In this document: one piece after another, positions 14,066 through 25,340 of the stretch | Numbering within the stretch: the stretch's first letter is position 1 | Layout of the letters: every line of letters starts with the position of its first letter | Assembly: GCF_020382885.2 (NCBI RefSeq) | Contig: NC_058510.1 | Coordinates: 3,009,362 to 3,073,361, forward strand | Reading direction: 5' to 3' | DNA from: Scatophagus argus | Lineage: Eukaryota; Chordata; Actinopteri; Scatophagidae | DNA length: 64,000 nt | Made by a program: the position numbers and the translations under genes | The notes under the pieces: generated by a model | The model's input: only the letters and a program-made list of their open reading frames with translations | The model's database searches: none | Told to the model about the DNA's origin: nothing

Positions 14066-17000
14066 ATGGAGCATATCCGAACGCCAAAGGTAGCGTTAGC
14101 TAACATTTCAAGCTAATAGAAAATGGATTGGATACAGTCGGCAGCTCGGTCTGTCTTGCTGGGATTTGTGTAACGCTTGGTGTGGCGACGTTTGCCACAT
14201 ATCAACGTTGAGACTTTGTTTGTGTATCTCTGTAACGACACGATGTCTAGCAGGTGTCGCCAGTAGCTTTAAGTGTCAGACGTGACGAGCATCAATGAGC
14301 TGTTTGTGTTTAGCTGGGTTTTCTTTTTGTAATGCTCCTACTTGTACGCCCTCTTATTGGCTGAGTTAACGTTAGCTATGAATCCAGCCAGCCATCTGGT
14401 GAGATGGCACACCACACGGGAGAAACCAAAAACAGCTAAGCACAATGGCATATGGACAGACTTCTCAATTACAGAGCTCACACTCTGCCTGACAGTGTGA
14501 AGATGTTCACACCCAGTGGCGCTGGCAGTCCTTTTCCTATAAAAGCCTTACAATTTTAATGATGTGGAAGTTATCCTAATCATACCAGTGTGTAACAGGG
14601 GAACGCTTCGTGCACAAACAGCACTTTTCCCACACAGTAAGACTCAGTGCATTACAAATCCAGTGTGCTTAAATACAAAGGCAACACACCCATAAACTGT
14701 CACTGTCCAAATACTTTTGAACTGCACTGTGGATGGTTGAACTGGCTTTGCTTTGACGTATGCCACCCAAAGTCTCTGTGCTTTAGGCCTAAACCTAATG
14801 TATTCTAGTAGGTGTAACTGACGGTGTGACCTAATTTCCTGTCTCAGTGCTTATGGAATAAGGATATGCTGGGATCAGGTGGGTGTCATTGCGTACACAC
14901 TGGGTGTGGCCCTCACTGTTGAAAGTCCTCCTAGTTATTTGCTTGAATAAAGCAGCAGAGGAGGAACCGCTAATGTTGCGTGAATATGTGGTTGCGAAAG
15001 CATTATTATTATTGGATAATACTGTTTAAATTGTATTAACTAGGGACTGACCAGTATGTTTTGGGTGTGTTTGTTTTTTTCAGAGCTGAACAGATTATTA
15101 GCAGTGAAGGAGATCCATAACTTCTATGTGGATCTGGTTTACATTTGCAGTAAGAATTATAATCTCATTGTCAAAATGAGAATATTTACTGATAAAATGT
15201 ATCTAAGAACAAGTTATTCACATATTGTTGTCAATTACATTTTTGTGGGACTTATTTTTTATTTGTGTATTTCAATTTCCTGCTATTTTGGAGGCACACA
15301 TTGTACTTTTTCTTTCACTGCGTTTATTTGATCATTTTAGTTACTAGTTACTTGCAGATTCACGATATTCAGTGTTGACAGCGAGACCACAGAGTAGAGA
15401 CTCCAGACAGGATGTTGCATCACAACCAAAATAGCACATTTTAAAATTCATTTATTATTTATTTACTCATTATTTCATCGTCAACCTGACAACAAAACTC
15501 CAATGCCAATAGCCGAAAAAGTACTGAATATTGAAGTGATAATCGGCCAATCCAGATAATCAGTCCATCCAATCAGTCCATCCAGTCAGAAATAAATTGA
15601 CGCTACTATGAAAAGTGGTGAATATTATATTTAAGGTACGTTGAAGCATAGCTGACATTTTGTAGTTCACAAAAATATAAACATTCACGTCATCATCAGC
15701 TTTCTCATGGGACCAACTCACTTTTTAACTCACACACCCCTGGATTTCATTATGTGCTAAGAAGCCTGTCCATGACAAAACCAAACAGTGTCCCGCTGGT
15801 TGCTGGGAGACAATCATTTCATCATATCTGAGATCGACAGGAAAAAGGAAACCAAGGAGAGGATGTCTGAGTCAACAAGAGAACCGCTGCTAGTATGAAC
15901 CGTGGACGTTTAGCAGCCAAAGCAGCAAACGGTCCGAATGCAACAGCCTGGTGGCTTTTTGGCCACAGAGTGTAGGAACAATCCTCTTTTTGTTTACAGT
16001 AAGGAGAATTGTTATTCACATAGGTTTTTGTGACAGAAAGGGATTTGAGGGGAATGCAACAGTCTGGGCTACACATGTATTTTAGAGTGTCGCAACCTAA
16101 GCAGACTCCATCAATAGTATTTTCTCAGAGCATATGCCTATCATGTTATGGAAGATCTTGTTGTCTCCTTCAGCCTAATTCTGAGCAGTTTGTGCTCAAG
16201 GGTCTCTCATTGTTGTAGTGATTTACAGTTTTTATCAAAACCTATTTCACTGACTGCCCTGTTTTATGCCGCTGTTATGTACTGCTGACTCCTCACTCCT
16301 CTTAGCCAGCCAGTAGGGTACAAGCGATCAGCAAGTTTCACATCAGGTTGGTGTTGCTGTATTCTTGTTGGCATTTTCATTTGGAATTTGACATTTTAAA
16401 TTGTTGGCGTTTTTGGAGCTTGCTTATTGTGACCCCTCCCTCTCACTGTCCTGAGTGCATGCTTCCATTTAAGGTGCATTATTTATGGACAATATCCATA
16501 CATGTGTCCAGGACTGGAATTTTGTGTCGAACCTTATTTCAGGGCATGGATACGGAGTGGACATTCTGACCACCAGAGGTATTAAAACCTGTTGTTTACG
16601 AAAGCTAGTGGACCGCGACCTTCTTCCTGTATGAAATTGTGTGACTTGAGTAAATGTTCTACCATGAGCATCTCCAGTGTGGGTGCTTATGTGCATGGAA
16701 AGGATTACAAGAAGGCTGTAAGACTGCACCCCAGCAGAATATCAAAATACTTTCAGAATAAGTGAGAAAAAGCAAAATTAGAGGAAAAAATAGTTGTGTT
16801 TGCTTCATGTCAGTGGGCAGTAACTGTACTATACTGTATGTACTATATATACTGTACTATGAACTATAACTGTTCAGTCAATACCATAATTAGACTTCCA
16901 TCCCATAACCAGAAATCATTTTGACTCTCATTATAATGGAGCTGGCAGCTGAAAGTTGGGCCCAGGTGGTCAGGATTAGGTGGTGTGCCAGCTGGAAGCA

Positions 17001-20000
17001 GTGCCGAACTCATTTTGTGACAGGTGTCGTTTCTGTTATCAACAGCCAGTGTTTCCTCTTTTCCGTATATTCTGTATGCGGGTTTTATACCTTGTTGAAG
17101 AAGTTAACCACTGATTTATGTTGTTTGGCGTGTGTGTGTGTCTGCAGGTGGAGCAGGTGCGACTGTTGGATCGCTTCAGCAACAAATCCATAAATGGCAC
17201 ATTGTACCTCACAGCCACACATCTCATCTTTGTAGAGAGCAGCTCTAACAGCTCAACATCTGCCGGACAGGAGATCTGGGTGAGTTTCTTTGGTCGGGAC
17301 TGCATCCTTCCGGTGTCACATGAGTCATTCACAGTTCCACGAAGTCTATTACATGTGGATGCAACCAAAATAAGTGTACCACTGGTATTACTTTAAAAAA
17401 GTGAAGTCTGCAATATGTGATTTATGTGCTCCCACTCTTGAAGGACACGAGCTGTTTAATGTTGCCAGTATCTTCTTGTGAAAATCATTGGCACCGCTTA
17501 TAGAAACTTTTATCTTTCCTCCTGAATTTGCTGCCGGTTTTCTCTCTTTGTCAGGGCTCCAGATCAGCACTTTGAGACAAACGTTTCAACTGTAAATACT
17601 AAAGCCTGTTACGTGCTCAGTGTTACGTGTTCAGTGTAATGTCAGTGTCACATCTCAAAAGTCATGCAAAAGAGACATCAGGGCGACCACAGCGAGGACG
17701 TCTGCAACCTGCTGGAGTGTGTCGTGGTGTGTTGGTGGTCTGTTGAGCAAAAGGAGAGAATGTGCAAGCTCGTATGTGGTAAGAGGAAGTAGAGTATATG
17801 TTCAAAAACCACATTATGTAGCAGCAAGTTATTTTGGTGTTAGACCTGCGTGTGCATGTGAATTGTGTATTCATACATTTTACTCAAACTTATTTAATGG
17901 CCTCACCAGAGTCCTGATGACCTTTCACACATTTGGTTAAACAGTAATTTGATTTACCGTAGCATTAACTTTTTGTATGCTGTTATATGATGTAGTAAAA
18001 ATAGTACTCCAGTATTTAGGTACCCACAGGGCTGGTCTGTATTGTGATAGTGTGGTTTAAAATGCTTTGGGCAGCAGATCCTTCCTGAGCCATGACCTCC
18101 TCTCCACCATATTTCCTGCTTTATTTGCTGAGAAAGGGAACTTTGACTTTTCCTCTCTGTTTTTGCACATATTCTGGTGGAGCACGCAGTGGTGGTGTTG
18201 GTGGTCCTGTTAGTGTGTGGAGGAGCTCCTGTGCATGTCCCATGTGCGGTATACTGCATGTGTCTGCATTTGTGGAGGCAATTTAGAATCACTGTGTTGG
18301 TCAGAGAAAGAGAGAGAGACAGTTTGTTAGACTGTTTGTGCCTCATAAAATATTAAACAGCAGTTGAGTTACTGTCAGTCTCAACAGCTGGTGAGGTCAG
18401 CATATACTGTGTGTGTGTGTGTGTGTGTCTCAGTTGCCTGACAGGGTGTTTCAGTGGTCATTACCAATGCTGATGAATGTGCATGTTTATGATTTCTTGT
18501 GGCAGAAATTCCTGTGGAAATTCACGCCGTCCTTATTAAATATGCTGATGTCCTTCTTGCCCTCCGTACTTCATATTAAAACAATATATGATTGTGTGAG
18601 CATACATCATAAGCTTTTTTAATAACTTTTCTCAGTTCATGAAATCTTTGCACATCTTTAAAAATAGCGAATCTTTTTGTTCTTCAGTTTTATTTTCTAC
18701 ACAAATGATGGTTAATTTTTTCAGATGCTGCAGTAGCAGAAAAGGCTCCTTCTAATCGCCCCATTTTACAAAGACCCTTAACACAGATTACAAACATGCT
18801 GTGAGATGCTCTTCATTAGTCAGATGTCAGTGTGCAGCAGGTGAACCAGTGTCCAGATATACACCAATCAGCCACAACATTAAAACCACTGACAGGTGAA
18901 GTGAGTAACATTAATCATCTGTTTACAATGCAATGTTCTGCAGGGAAACTTAGCGTTCTGACAATCATGTGGGTGTTCTTTGACACACATCCACTAAGTA
19001 CTGCTGCAGCATCCCTGCAGCTGGACACCATATACACCGGAATAACCCGAATCCACCCTTCCACCAGGCCCCCCACCTGGAGGCTTCACCCTCAGTGTAC
19101 AGGACCCAGAGGATCCAACATTCTGATGCCAGTGACCACAAATTATCGTCATCATGTCTCTTTGTCTGTCTGTTTCGCTCCCTTACCTTTGCAGATTTTG
19201 CATCACCACATAGCATCTGTGGAGAAGCTCTCCCTGACCACCACAGGCTGCCCTCTGGTCATCCAGTGTCGCAACTTCAGGGTGGTTCATTTTGTGGTGC
19301 AGAGAGAAAGAGATTGCCACGACATTTACAGCTCACTGCTGCGTCTTCTGCGGCCTGGTGCGTTTCAGCGTGTCCATTCACATGTATTCACCTCTGCCCT
19401 CTATGGCCCTCTTCTTTTTACTTTTTCTCACCACACATTTGTTCATTTACGCATTTAGTCGATATATAAATACATTTTGTTTATTCATTTTGGTCTGTTT
19501 TTGTTAAGGCCTTATCTCTCGTCTGTGCAGTGTCCTATGAGGAGCTCTACGCCTTCTCCTACAACCCCAAACAGAACGACCAACAGAGAGAGGAAGGGTG
19601 GCAGCTCATCGACCTGAGGGCAGAGTTTGAGAGAATGGGTGTTCCCTGTGACCAATGGCAGGTCACTGATGTCAACAGAGACTACAAGGTAGATCTGTCT
19701 TCTAAGTGTTCTCCCTCTGAGGAGCTAAAGTGAGAACACTGTTGGAGGGAATTTAAAAGGAGGCAACTTCTTCTTTCTCTGCGGGCTACAAACACCACTC
19801 GTTTGTTGACTTTACCTGATTACCCAACTATAAAGCCAGATGGTCAGGTAGTATATTTTGACACTAGCTACTACTTTATTGTCTTTGTAACATTATCTAG
19901 GCTGGCCTGAGGCAAAAGATCCCTGTGTTGTAATAAGCTGGCTATGAGTGAGGGTGTGGTGGTTTAGCTTTAAGAAAATCAGTTAATACAGTGTGCAAGA

Positions 20001-23000
20001 AAAATGAGATGGACTTAACACGCATTATTAAATGGGTCCAGATGAGGGCGCTGGAGCTTCACTGTTGTATACAGTGTTGACTATTGCCTCCAGCTCCTGT
20101 ATGATAGACAGGCAGAGCTACAAAGAAAGTTGACACTTTCTGTGAATAAGTGACCGCTGGGAGCTGAGAAGTGCAGTACGGGTTTGTGACGTGTGTGTGT
20201 GTTGTGTTTGGCTTTTCAGGTGTGTGAGACATATCCTCGTGACCTGTATGTTCCCATCACGGCCAGTAAGCCCATCATTGTGGGGAGTTCCAAGTTCCGA
20301 AGCAAAGGACGCTTTCCTGTACTCACATACTTTTATCAAGAAAAGAAGGTACTTTAATAAACTGTAATAACTTCCACACGTTACAGTAGTAGCAGTAATA
20401 GTAATAGTACTGTACGTGTACTGACCATTTTACAGTGCTGTAAAATGTATTTCCCATCCTTGTCACTGCACATTCACAGTAACTGTTTTAAAAGCAAATT
20501 ACTAGAATCCCTGCTAGTAGCAGTTAGAGCTCAGTGGATGCGATGGTGTACTTAGGTATAGATCAGGGGTCGGCAACCCGCGGCTCCGGGCCCGCGTGTG
20601 GCTCTTTCATCCCTCTTCTGTGGCTCCCGTGGTTAGGAGAGGGCCAACATATTTTGGGGGAAAAAAATGGTGTGAATAAATAATGGACAATTAATTTAAA
20701 TTGATTTCATTCTATTTATTCATTTATTTTTTTCCTTGTAATAGTTAATTCATTGGAGATTGAGGTGCTCACCAAATAAGTGACTTATTTTGGCCCCCGG
20801 TAAGCTAGCAATGGACAAAATCTAAGAGAAAACTTTCAGATGGAAATAGAATGTTTAATGTCTCATCGTTTCGTTTGCTTTTATTCCTGACAAAACTGGT
20901 TTAGCCATATGCTTAATATGTGGTGAGAAACTAGCAAACAACAAAAAGTGAGAGACATTTCCAGAATAAGCACACTGCCTTTGCTGAAAAATACCCAGCT
21001 GGAGATGAGCTAAGAAGTGTAATTTGGGAACTACTGCAGAGAGCTGATAATAGCAAAACAAAAAATGGCAGCAAACATCACCAGTCAACAAACTGCGGAC
21101 ATTAATTCGTCTCCAGTGTACTCAGTCACCTGTGATGAATCAAAGATGTCAGTGATATTGAGCAAATAGTGCTGTTATGCAGGCATGTGAACTCTGAAGT
21201 CATTGAGGTAATACATATAAACTGACATCTTATTAATCAAACGTAATATGCTACAGCTGTGTGAGTTTTACAATGTCAGTGCAGCCAGCCTTCTTTTAAG
21301 TCTGAAAAAATTCTAATGAGGGAAAAACTCCTGAATGTATATTTTATTTGAAAATAGATGTATACGTGCCAGTGTCTTTTTCTCTCAAAGTACAAAAGAA
21401 TTAGGTGTTTTGCGTTATTAAAAATGGAGAATTAAAATTTGTCGTTTTCTGTTTAAAGTTTATTGATTTCATAAAAGTAACGCACTATAGGTCACATATA
21501 TAAAGCGGAAACTGTATAGACCTATGTGGTGTTTTGTGGCTCCGTGTAGGTTTTAATTTGGTGGGAAACGGCTACATGGCTCTTTTAATGCTAAAGGTTG
21601 CTGACCCCTGGTATAGATGAAAGATCAGCACATCGGATAGCTTTGGGAATAGCTTTCCTTTCCAGTGAATTTTCGTGCTCACTTAAGCAATTGCTGTTGG
21701 ACGGGAACTGCCAGCCTTGTTTGACTCCCTCACCCACGCATGTATTTGAAGATTCCTGATTTTCTCATAAAACTATCGTAACAGAGAGCAGACGTTTCGG
21801 CCCTTCCACATTCCATCACACTTTATGTCATGTGTTTTTGGAACAGCGACTTCATCTGGGCACAGTTTATGTACTGCACCACAAAAATGGCTTAGTCATT
21901 ATCGGTTATCCATTAATGATTGGAAAGTATGTGTTTCCTGTCGATAATCCAAATTAAAAAGTGAAATGGCTAACAAACGTGACCTCTTTGTCAGTTGACT
22001 AGAGATTGGGAGCTGTAGTTGTCAAGGTGAGACGTGGGGGAAGGCAATGAGGGATCTTCTAGCTTTAGCTGATAATTCATTATTTTGTATTGTTCTAACT
22101 GTCCTTTTTTGTCTGTCCACCCTGACAGGCGGCGGTGTGTCGATGCAGTCAGCCTCTGTCTGGGTTTAGTGCACGATGCTTAGAGGACGAGAGCATGCTG
22201 CAGGCTATCAGCAAGGCCAATCACAACAGCCGATTCGTCTACGTCATGGATACCAGGCCAAAGGTTACAGCCCAGAATGTGCCGTATGTTCAGCTTCATC
22301 TGTGAAGGATGTTAGTTCAAAGGCTCACGTTTGTTTTTGGCTGTCCTGCAGTTGAATGCTCTGGCTAATCGAGCCGCAGGCAAAGGCTACGAGAACGAGG
22401 ACAACTACTCCAACATCCGCTTCCAATTTGTTGGCATTGAAAACATCCACGTAATGAGGACCAGCCTGCAGAAATTACTGGAAGGTTAAAAACAGGTTGC
22501 TGTGGCACATCATAGCAGTGTAGTCAGTAATTGGTTCATCTGAAATGACTCTGTGTGTGTGTGTTTGTGTCTCTCAGTGATTGGGACTCGTTCTCTTTCC
22601 ATGAGTGACTACCTGGTTGGTCTGGAGAGCAGTGGCTGGCTGCGGCATATCAAAGCCATTGTAGACGCAGCCATCTTTCTCACCAAGGTAAAAGGCTTTC
22701 GCTTTCCTGCTCCTTCATTTAAGGTGATTTTTACTTCAATAGGATATTTAAACTTTATTTTGAGCAATATACCACATGTTGCTTTCACATAAAGACTGTC
22801 TGTCTTCACTCTTGACTGCAGGCGGTGACAGTGGAAGGAGCCAGTGTTTTGGTTCACTGTTCAGACGGATGGGACAGAACAGCCCAGGTCTGCTCGCTGG
22901 GGGCGCTGCTTATGGACCCCTATTACCGCACCATCAAGGGCTTCATGGTACCAACCAAAAAAACACGCACACACTCCGTTTGTCACTTTCTAAAAAAGGA

Positions 23001-25014
23001 TTGAGAGCTGAAAAGAGTATGAGCTCAGTCTTTGCTAAGTCCTTATGTTTCTTACTTCCATCACATTTGTCTTCTAGGTTCTGATAGAGAAAGACTGGAT
23101 CTCCTTTGGCCATAAGTTCGCTGACAGGTGAGGTGTTTATATTTTAACACTATATTACTGTATGCCATTTATACTACTTGGTTCTGTAGTAGTTTTTGTA
23201 TCACTTTTAACTGACTTGTGTAACTGTAGGTGCGACCAGTTGGATGGGGATCCAAAGGAGGTTTCTCCGATATTCACTCAGTTCCTGGAGTGCGTCTGGC
23301 AGCTGACGGAGCAGTTTCCACAGGTGTGCGGGGATGTGTGAGCTATGTGACACACGTATTGTATTTACACAGATCTGTGTGTCCGTCTCGCACCTGGATG
23401 AGTGTTATTATGTTTTATTATTATTATTTGTTTAACAGTTAGCTTGTCTTTAGGCATTTGAGTTCAGCGAGTGGTTCCTGCTGCAGATTCATGAACATGT
23501 TCACTCCTGTCAATATGGAAATTTCCTTGGCAACAATCAGAGACAGAGAGAGGAGTTGCAGTGAGTCCAACACACACACACACACATTTGTATAGTTTGT
23601 TTTTTCTGGTCTTTTCTGTTGTCATCAGTTCTGAAAGGATAAGATATTGAAGACTTGTAGTCACAATACAAACATCTCCTTCGACCAGTTTATGTCTCTT
23701 ACCTGTTCTCAACCTTATCTGCTCTGGAAGCATGGATTAAGCCAAAAAACCTGATAGAATGGACTGTGACTGCTCTTCTGGATGGAGACATTTATGACTG
23801 TACCGTGAGCTTTTGTGTGTGAAAAGCAAAAATCTTGGTTTTTAAAGGCCTGAACAATCACCCCGCTGGGCTGTGTTGAAGTGTTTCACGTCTCTCTAGC
23901 TGCTGTTTTGTTTTCCAGGCTGAGAGAGCGAACTCACTCACTGTGGGCGTTTCTGATGAGTGAAAAACAGAACTACTTGAATCCATTCTACAGCCCTGCC
24001 TACTCTGACGCACACCCTGTGTTAGCACCTTCCACTCTGCCCTACAATTTCAAGTTAGTGCAGCCTTCCATGCCTCCCTGCTTTTCAACATATTTGTAGT
24101 GCTCTGCTGTGCTTTTATTCTTCCAGTCTTACCACCTCCTACCAGAGAGTCGCCGATGTTTACATCATCTCTGAGGAATCTCACCTGTGTGCTTGTGTGC
24201 ACTTGTGTCTCCAAGGTTCTGGAGGAACATGTACCATCAGTTCGATCGGTCCATGCACCCACGTCAGTCCATCCTCAAAACCATCCTGACTCTAAGAGAG
24301 AACAGCCGCAAGGGAGAGAGCACGCTGCAAGCTCTGGAGGGTGTAAGTTGAAACACGCCGGGGTCTACAGCTGAATTTAGTCAGCCGTCATTGATCAAAA
24401 TGGGATGAACACATTAATATAATCTCCTGCCATCCTCCAAAACGATCAGACAGTTGAATCTATCAACAGTGTTGTGAAACATTGTTTAAATCTGATAATA
24501 TCATTATTAAATATGTCAGCATATTTAAAACGTGGTATTTCACACACTGCATCTTCCCTTGAACAAATTATGATGAAAAAATAAACACAGATCTGATTTC
24601 GGAATGAAAATGTCTTCCTTTGTGCCGTCTTGTCCCTCTCTGTCTATCCAGCGACTCCGTCAGCTCGGTGTGACCCCTGTCGTGACCTCTGACCCCCCTG
24701 CACCTCCTCCCGTCAGAGATCAGCGTTCCAACCCAAACGCACTTCCGCCACGTCCCGACTCCCTCATTCTGGGGGCACCCGTCAACCACAAGGAAGTGCA
24801 GCGACAGGTGGAGGATGACGAGCAGGAGGAGGAGGAGGTGGGCGAGGAGGCCACAGAGAGCACCGACACGGAGCGGACTGTAGAGGGCAGCAGTGGCACC
24901 GAGAGCAGGAAGCAGAGCTACGGAGAGCTGGAAGGGACATACAACGGCGAGTTGGCCAAAGAAGAGCCAGCTGTTGTTAGTCTGGAGTTTGGAGTGGCAC
25001 GCATGACCTGCTGA
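14066..25014 (+). CDS. mtmr6: mtmr6: myotubularin-related phosphatase 6, 15 coding exons
   Basis: 3-phosphatase acting on PI3P and PI(3,5)P2 at endosomal membranes; the mammalian protein partners with inactive MTMR9 (family knowledge). Exons: 14066-14089, 17148-17279, 19195-19357, 19531-19688, 20220-20348, 22129-22263, 22352-22484, 22578-22687, 22822-22947, 23078-23127, 23230-23323, 23454-23560, 23919-24053, 24216-24342, 24652-25014. Junctions are GT-AG and in frame, giving 661 residues (human 621). The N terminus [18 protein letters not shown] starts the PH-GRAM domain (to about residue 100). The phosphatase domain follows, with HCSDGWDRT (catalytic Cys341, Arg347) in exon 9. The protein ends [16 protein letters not shown], the conserved MTMR6 tail. 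The last exon is unusual: a proline-rich stretch and an acidic Glu/Asp run occupy the region where mammals have a coiled coil. Synteny with nup58 and amer2 separates it from MTMR7 and MTMR8. Exon 14 uses an AAG acceptor. Confidence 0.96.
14090..17147 (+). other. mtmr6 intron 1, 3.1 kb
   Basis: The interval runs from the short first coding exon (8 codons, ending CCAAAG) to the exon starting GTGGAGCAGGTG. It is AT-rich with no convincing coding exon. No complete transposon with both ends was recognised. Confidence 0.55.
17280..19194 (+). other. mtmr6 intron 2, 1.9 kb
   Basis: The intron has a short GT run near 18410-18428 and, at its 3' end, a deleted Tc1/mariner copy (listed separately) ending about 53 bp before the exon 3 acceptor TTTGCAG. 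No other gene seen. Confidence 0.55.
18857..19141. mobile_element. internally deleted Tc1/mariner copy next to mtmr6 exon 3
   Basis: The block starts ACCAATCAGCCACAACATTA, which I recognise as the terminal region of a very common fish Tc1/mariner family. It jumps to transposase-derived sequence (GCAATGTTCTGCAGGGAAAC, then GTGGGTGTTCTTTGACAC), and near its end reads GGACCCAGAGGATCC, also found near the 3' end of that family. Most of the transposase is missing. The right terminus is not preserved well enough to define it. Family assignment is from memory. Confidence 0.6.
20349..22128 (+). other. mtmr6 intron 5, 1.8 kb, mostly a hAT insertion
   Basis: Lies between the exon ending in TACTTTTATCAAGAAAAGAAG-type coding (…YFYQEKK) and the exon starting [10 protein letters not shown]. 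More than half of its length is the hAT element at 20564-21610. No extra exon is visible in the remainder. Confidence 0.6.
20564..21610 (+). mobile_element. internally deleted hAT transposon with perfect target duplication
   Basis: The 1047-bp element starts CAGGGGTCGGCAAC and ends GTTGCTGACCCCTG, an inverted repeat of hAT/Charlie style. Both flanks are GTATAGAT (20556-20563 and 21611-21618), a perfect 8-bp target site duplication. Inside, around 20899-21060, a broken frame reads [13 protein letters not shown] and then, after a stop and frame shift, ERHFQNKH, giving the Cys-x2-Cys and His-x4-His of a BED zinc finger, the N-terminal domain of hAT transposases. The catalytic region and dimerisation domain are missing, so it is non-autonomous. 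Confidence 0.9.
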
Positions 25015-25340
25015 GACCAAACAGGAGGATTGTGGGATACTGAGGGACAGGCATGACTGAATGCGAGGGCTTACTGAAAGTGTGTGTATGTGTGTGTTAA
25101 GGGGAAGATGTTGTTCTGTGTGTGGTAATGTGCTGATTACACAATGGCCCTAAATGGGCCGAATGGATGAAGTTGTATGTCTGTATAGTCTGAGTCTCAA
25201 TGGAAAGCCTCATTATTATGTCATATGATGCAATTAGAGGAAAAATAAAAGCAAAAAGCTTGTTTTTTTATGAATGTTGAAAAGCACTATAAAGAATTAA
25301 TGAATAGTGTAAGAGAATAAATTCATCCAAAAAGTCTTCT
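25015..25340 (+). terminator. mtmr6: mtmr6 3' UTR and polyadenylation signals
   Basis: After the TGA stop, a GT-rich stretch is followed by AATAAA at 25244-25249 and again at 25316-25321. Cleavage shortly after either would give a 3' UTR of about 250-330 bases. Inferred from signals only. Confidence 0.55.

Noticed and set aside
15043-15590. Possible MITE starting CTAGGGACTGACCAGTAT
   Set aside because: The left part looks hAT-like, and ATCGGCC near 15543 suggested a right end, but the ends do not pair and no target duplication was found.
18832-19458. 208-codon plus-strand frame
   Set aside because: It is Tc1-derived intron sequence plus mtmr6 exon 3 plus read-through into the next intron; the exon is better defined by splice sites.
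24568-25020. 150-codon minus-strand frame
   Set aside because: Antisense shadow of the GC-rich last mtmr6 exon; no domain and opposite to the clear coding strand.
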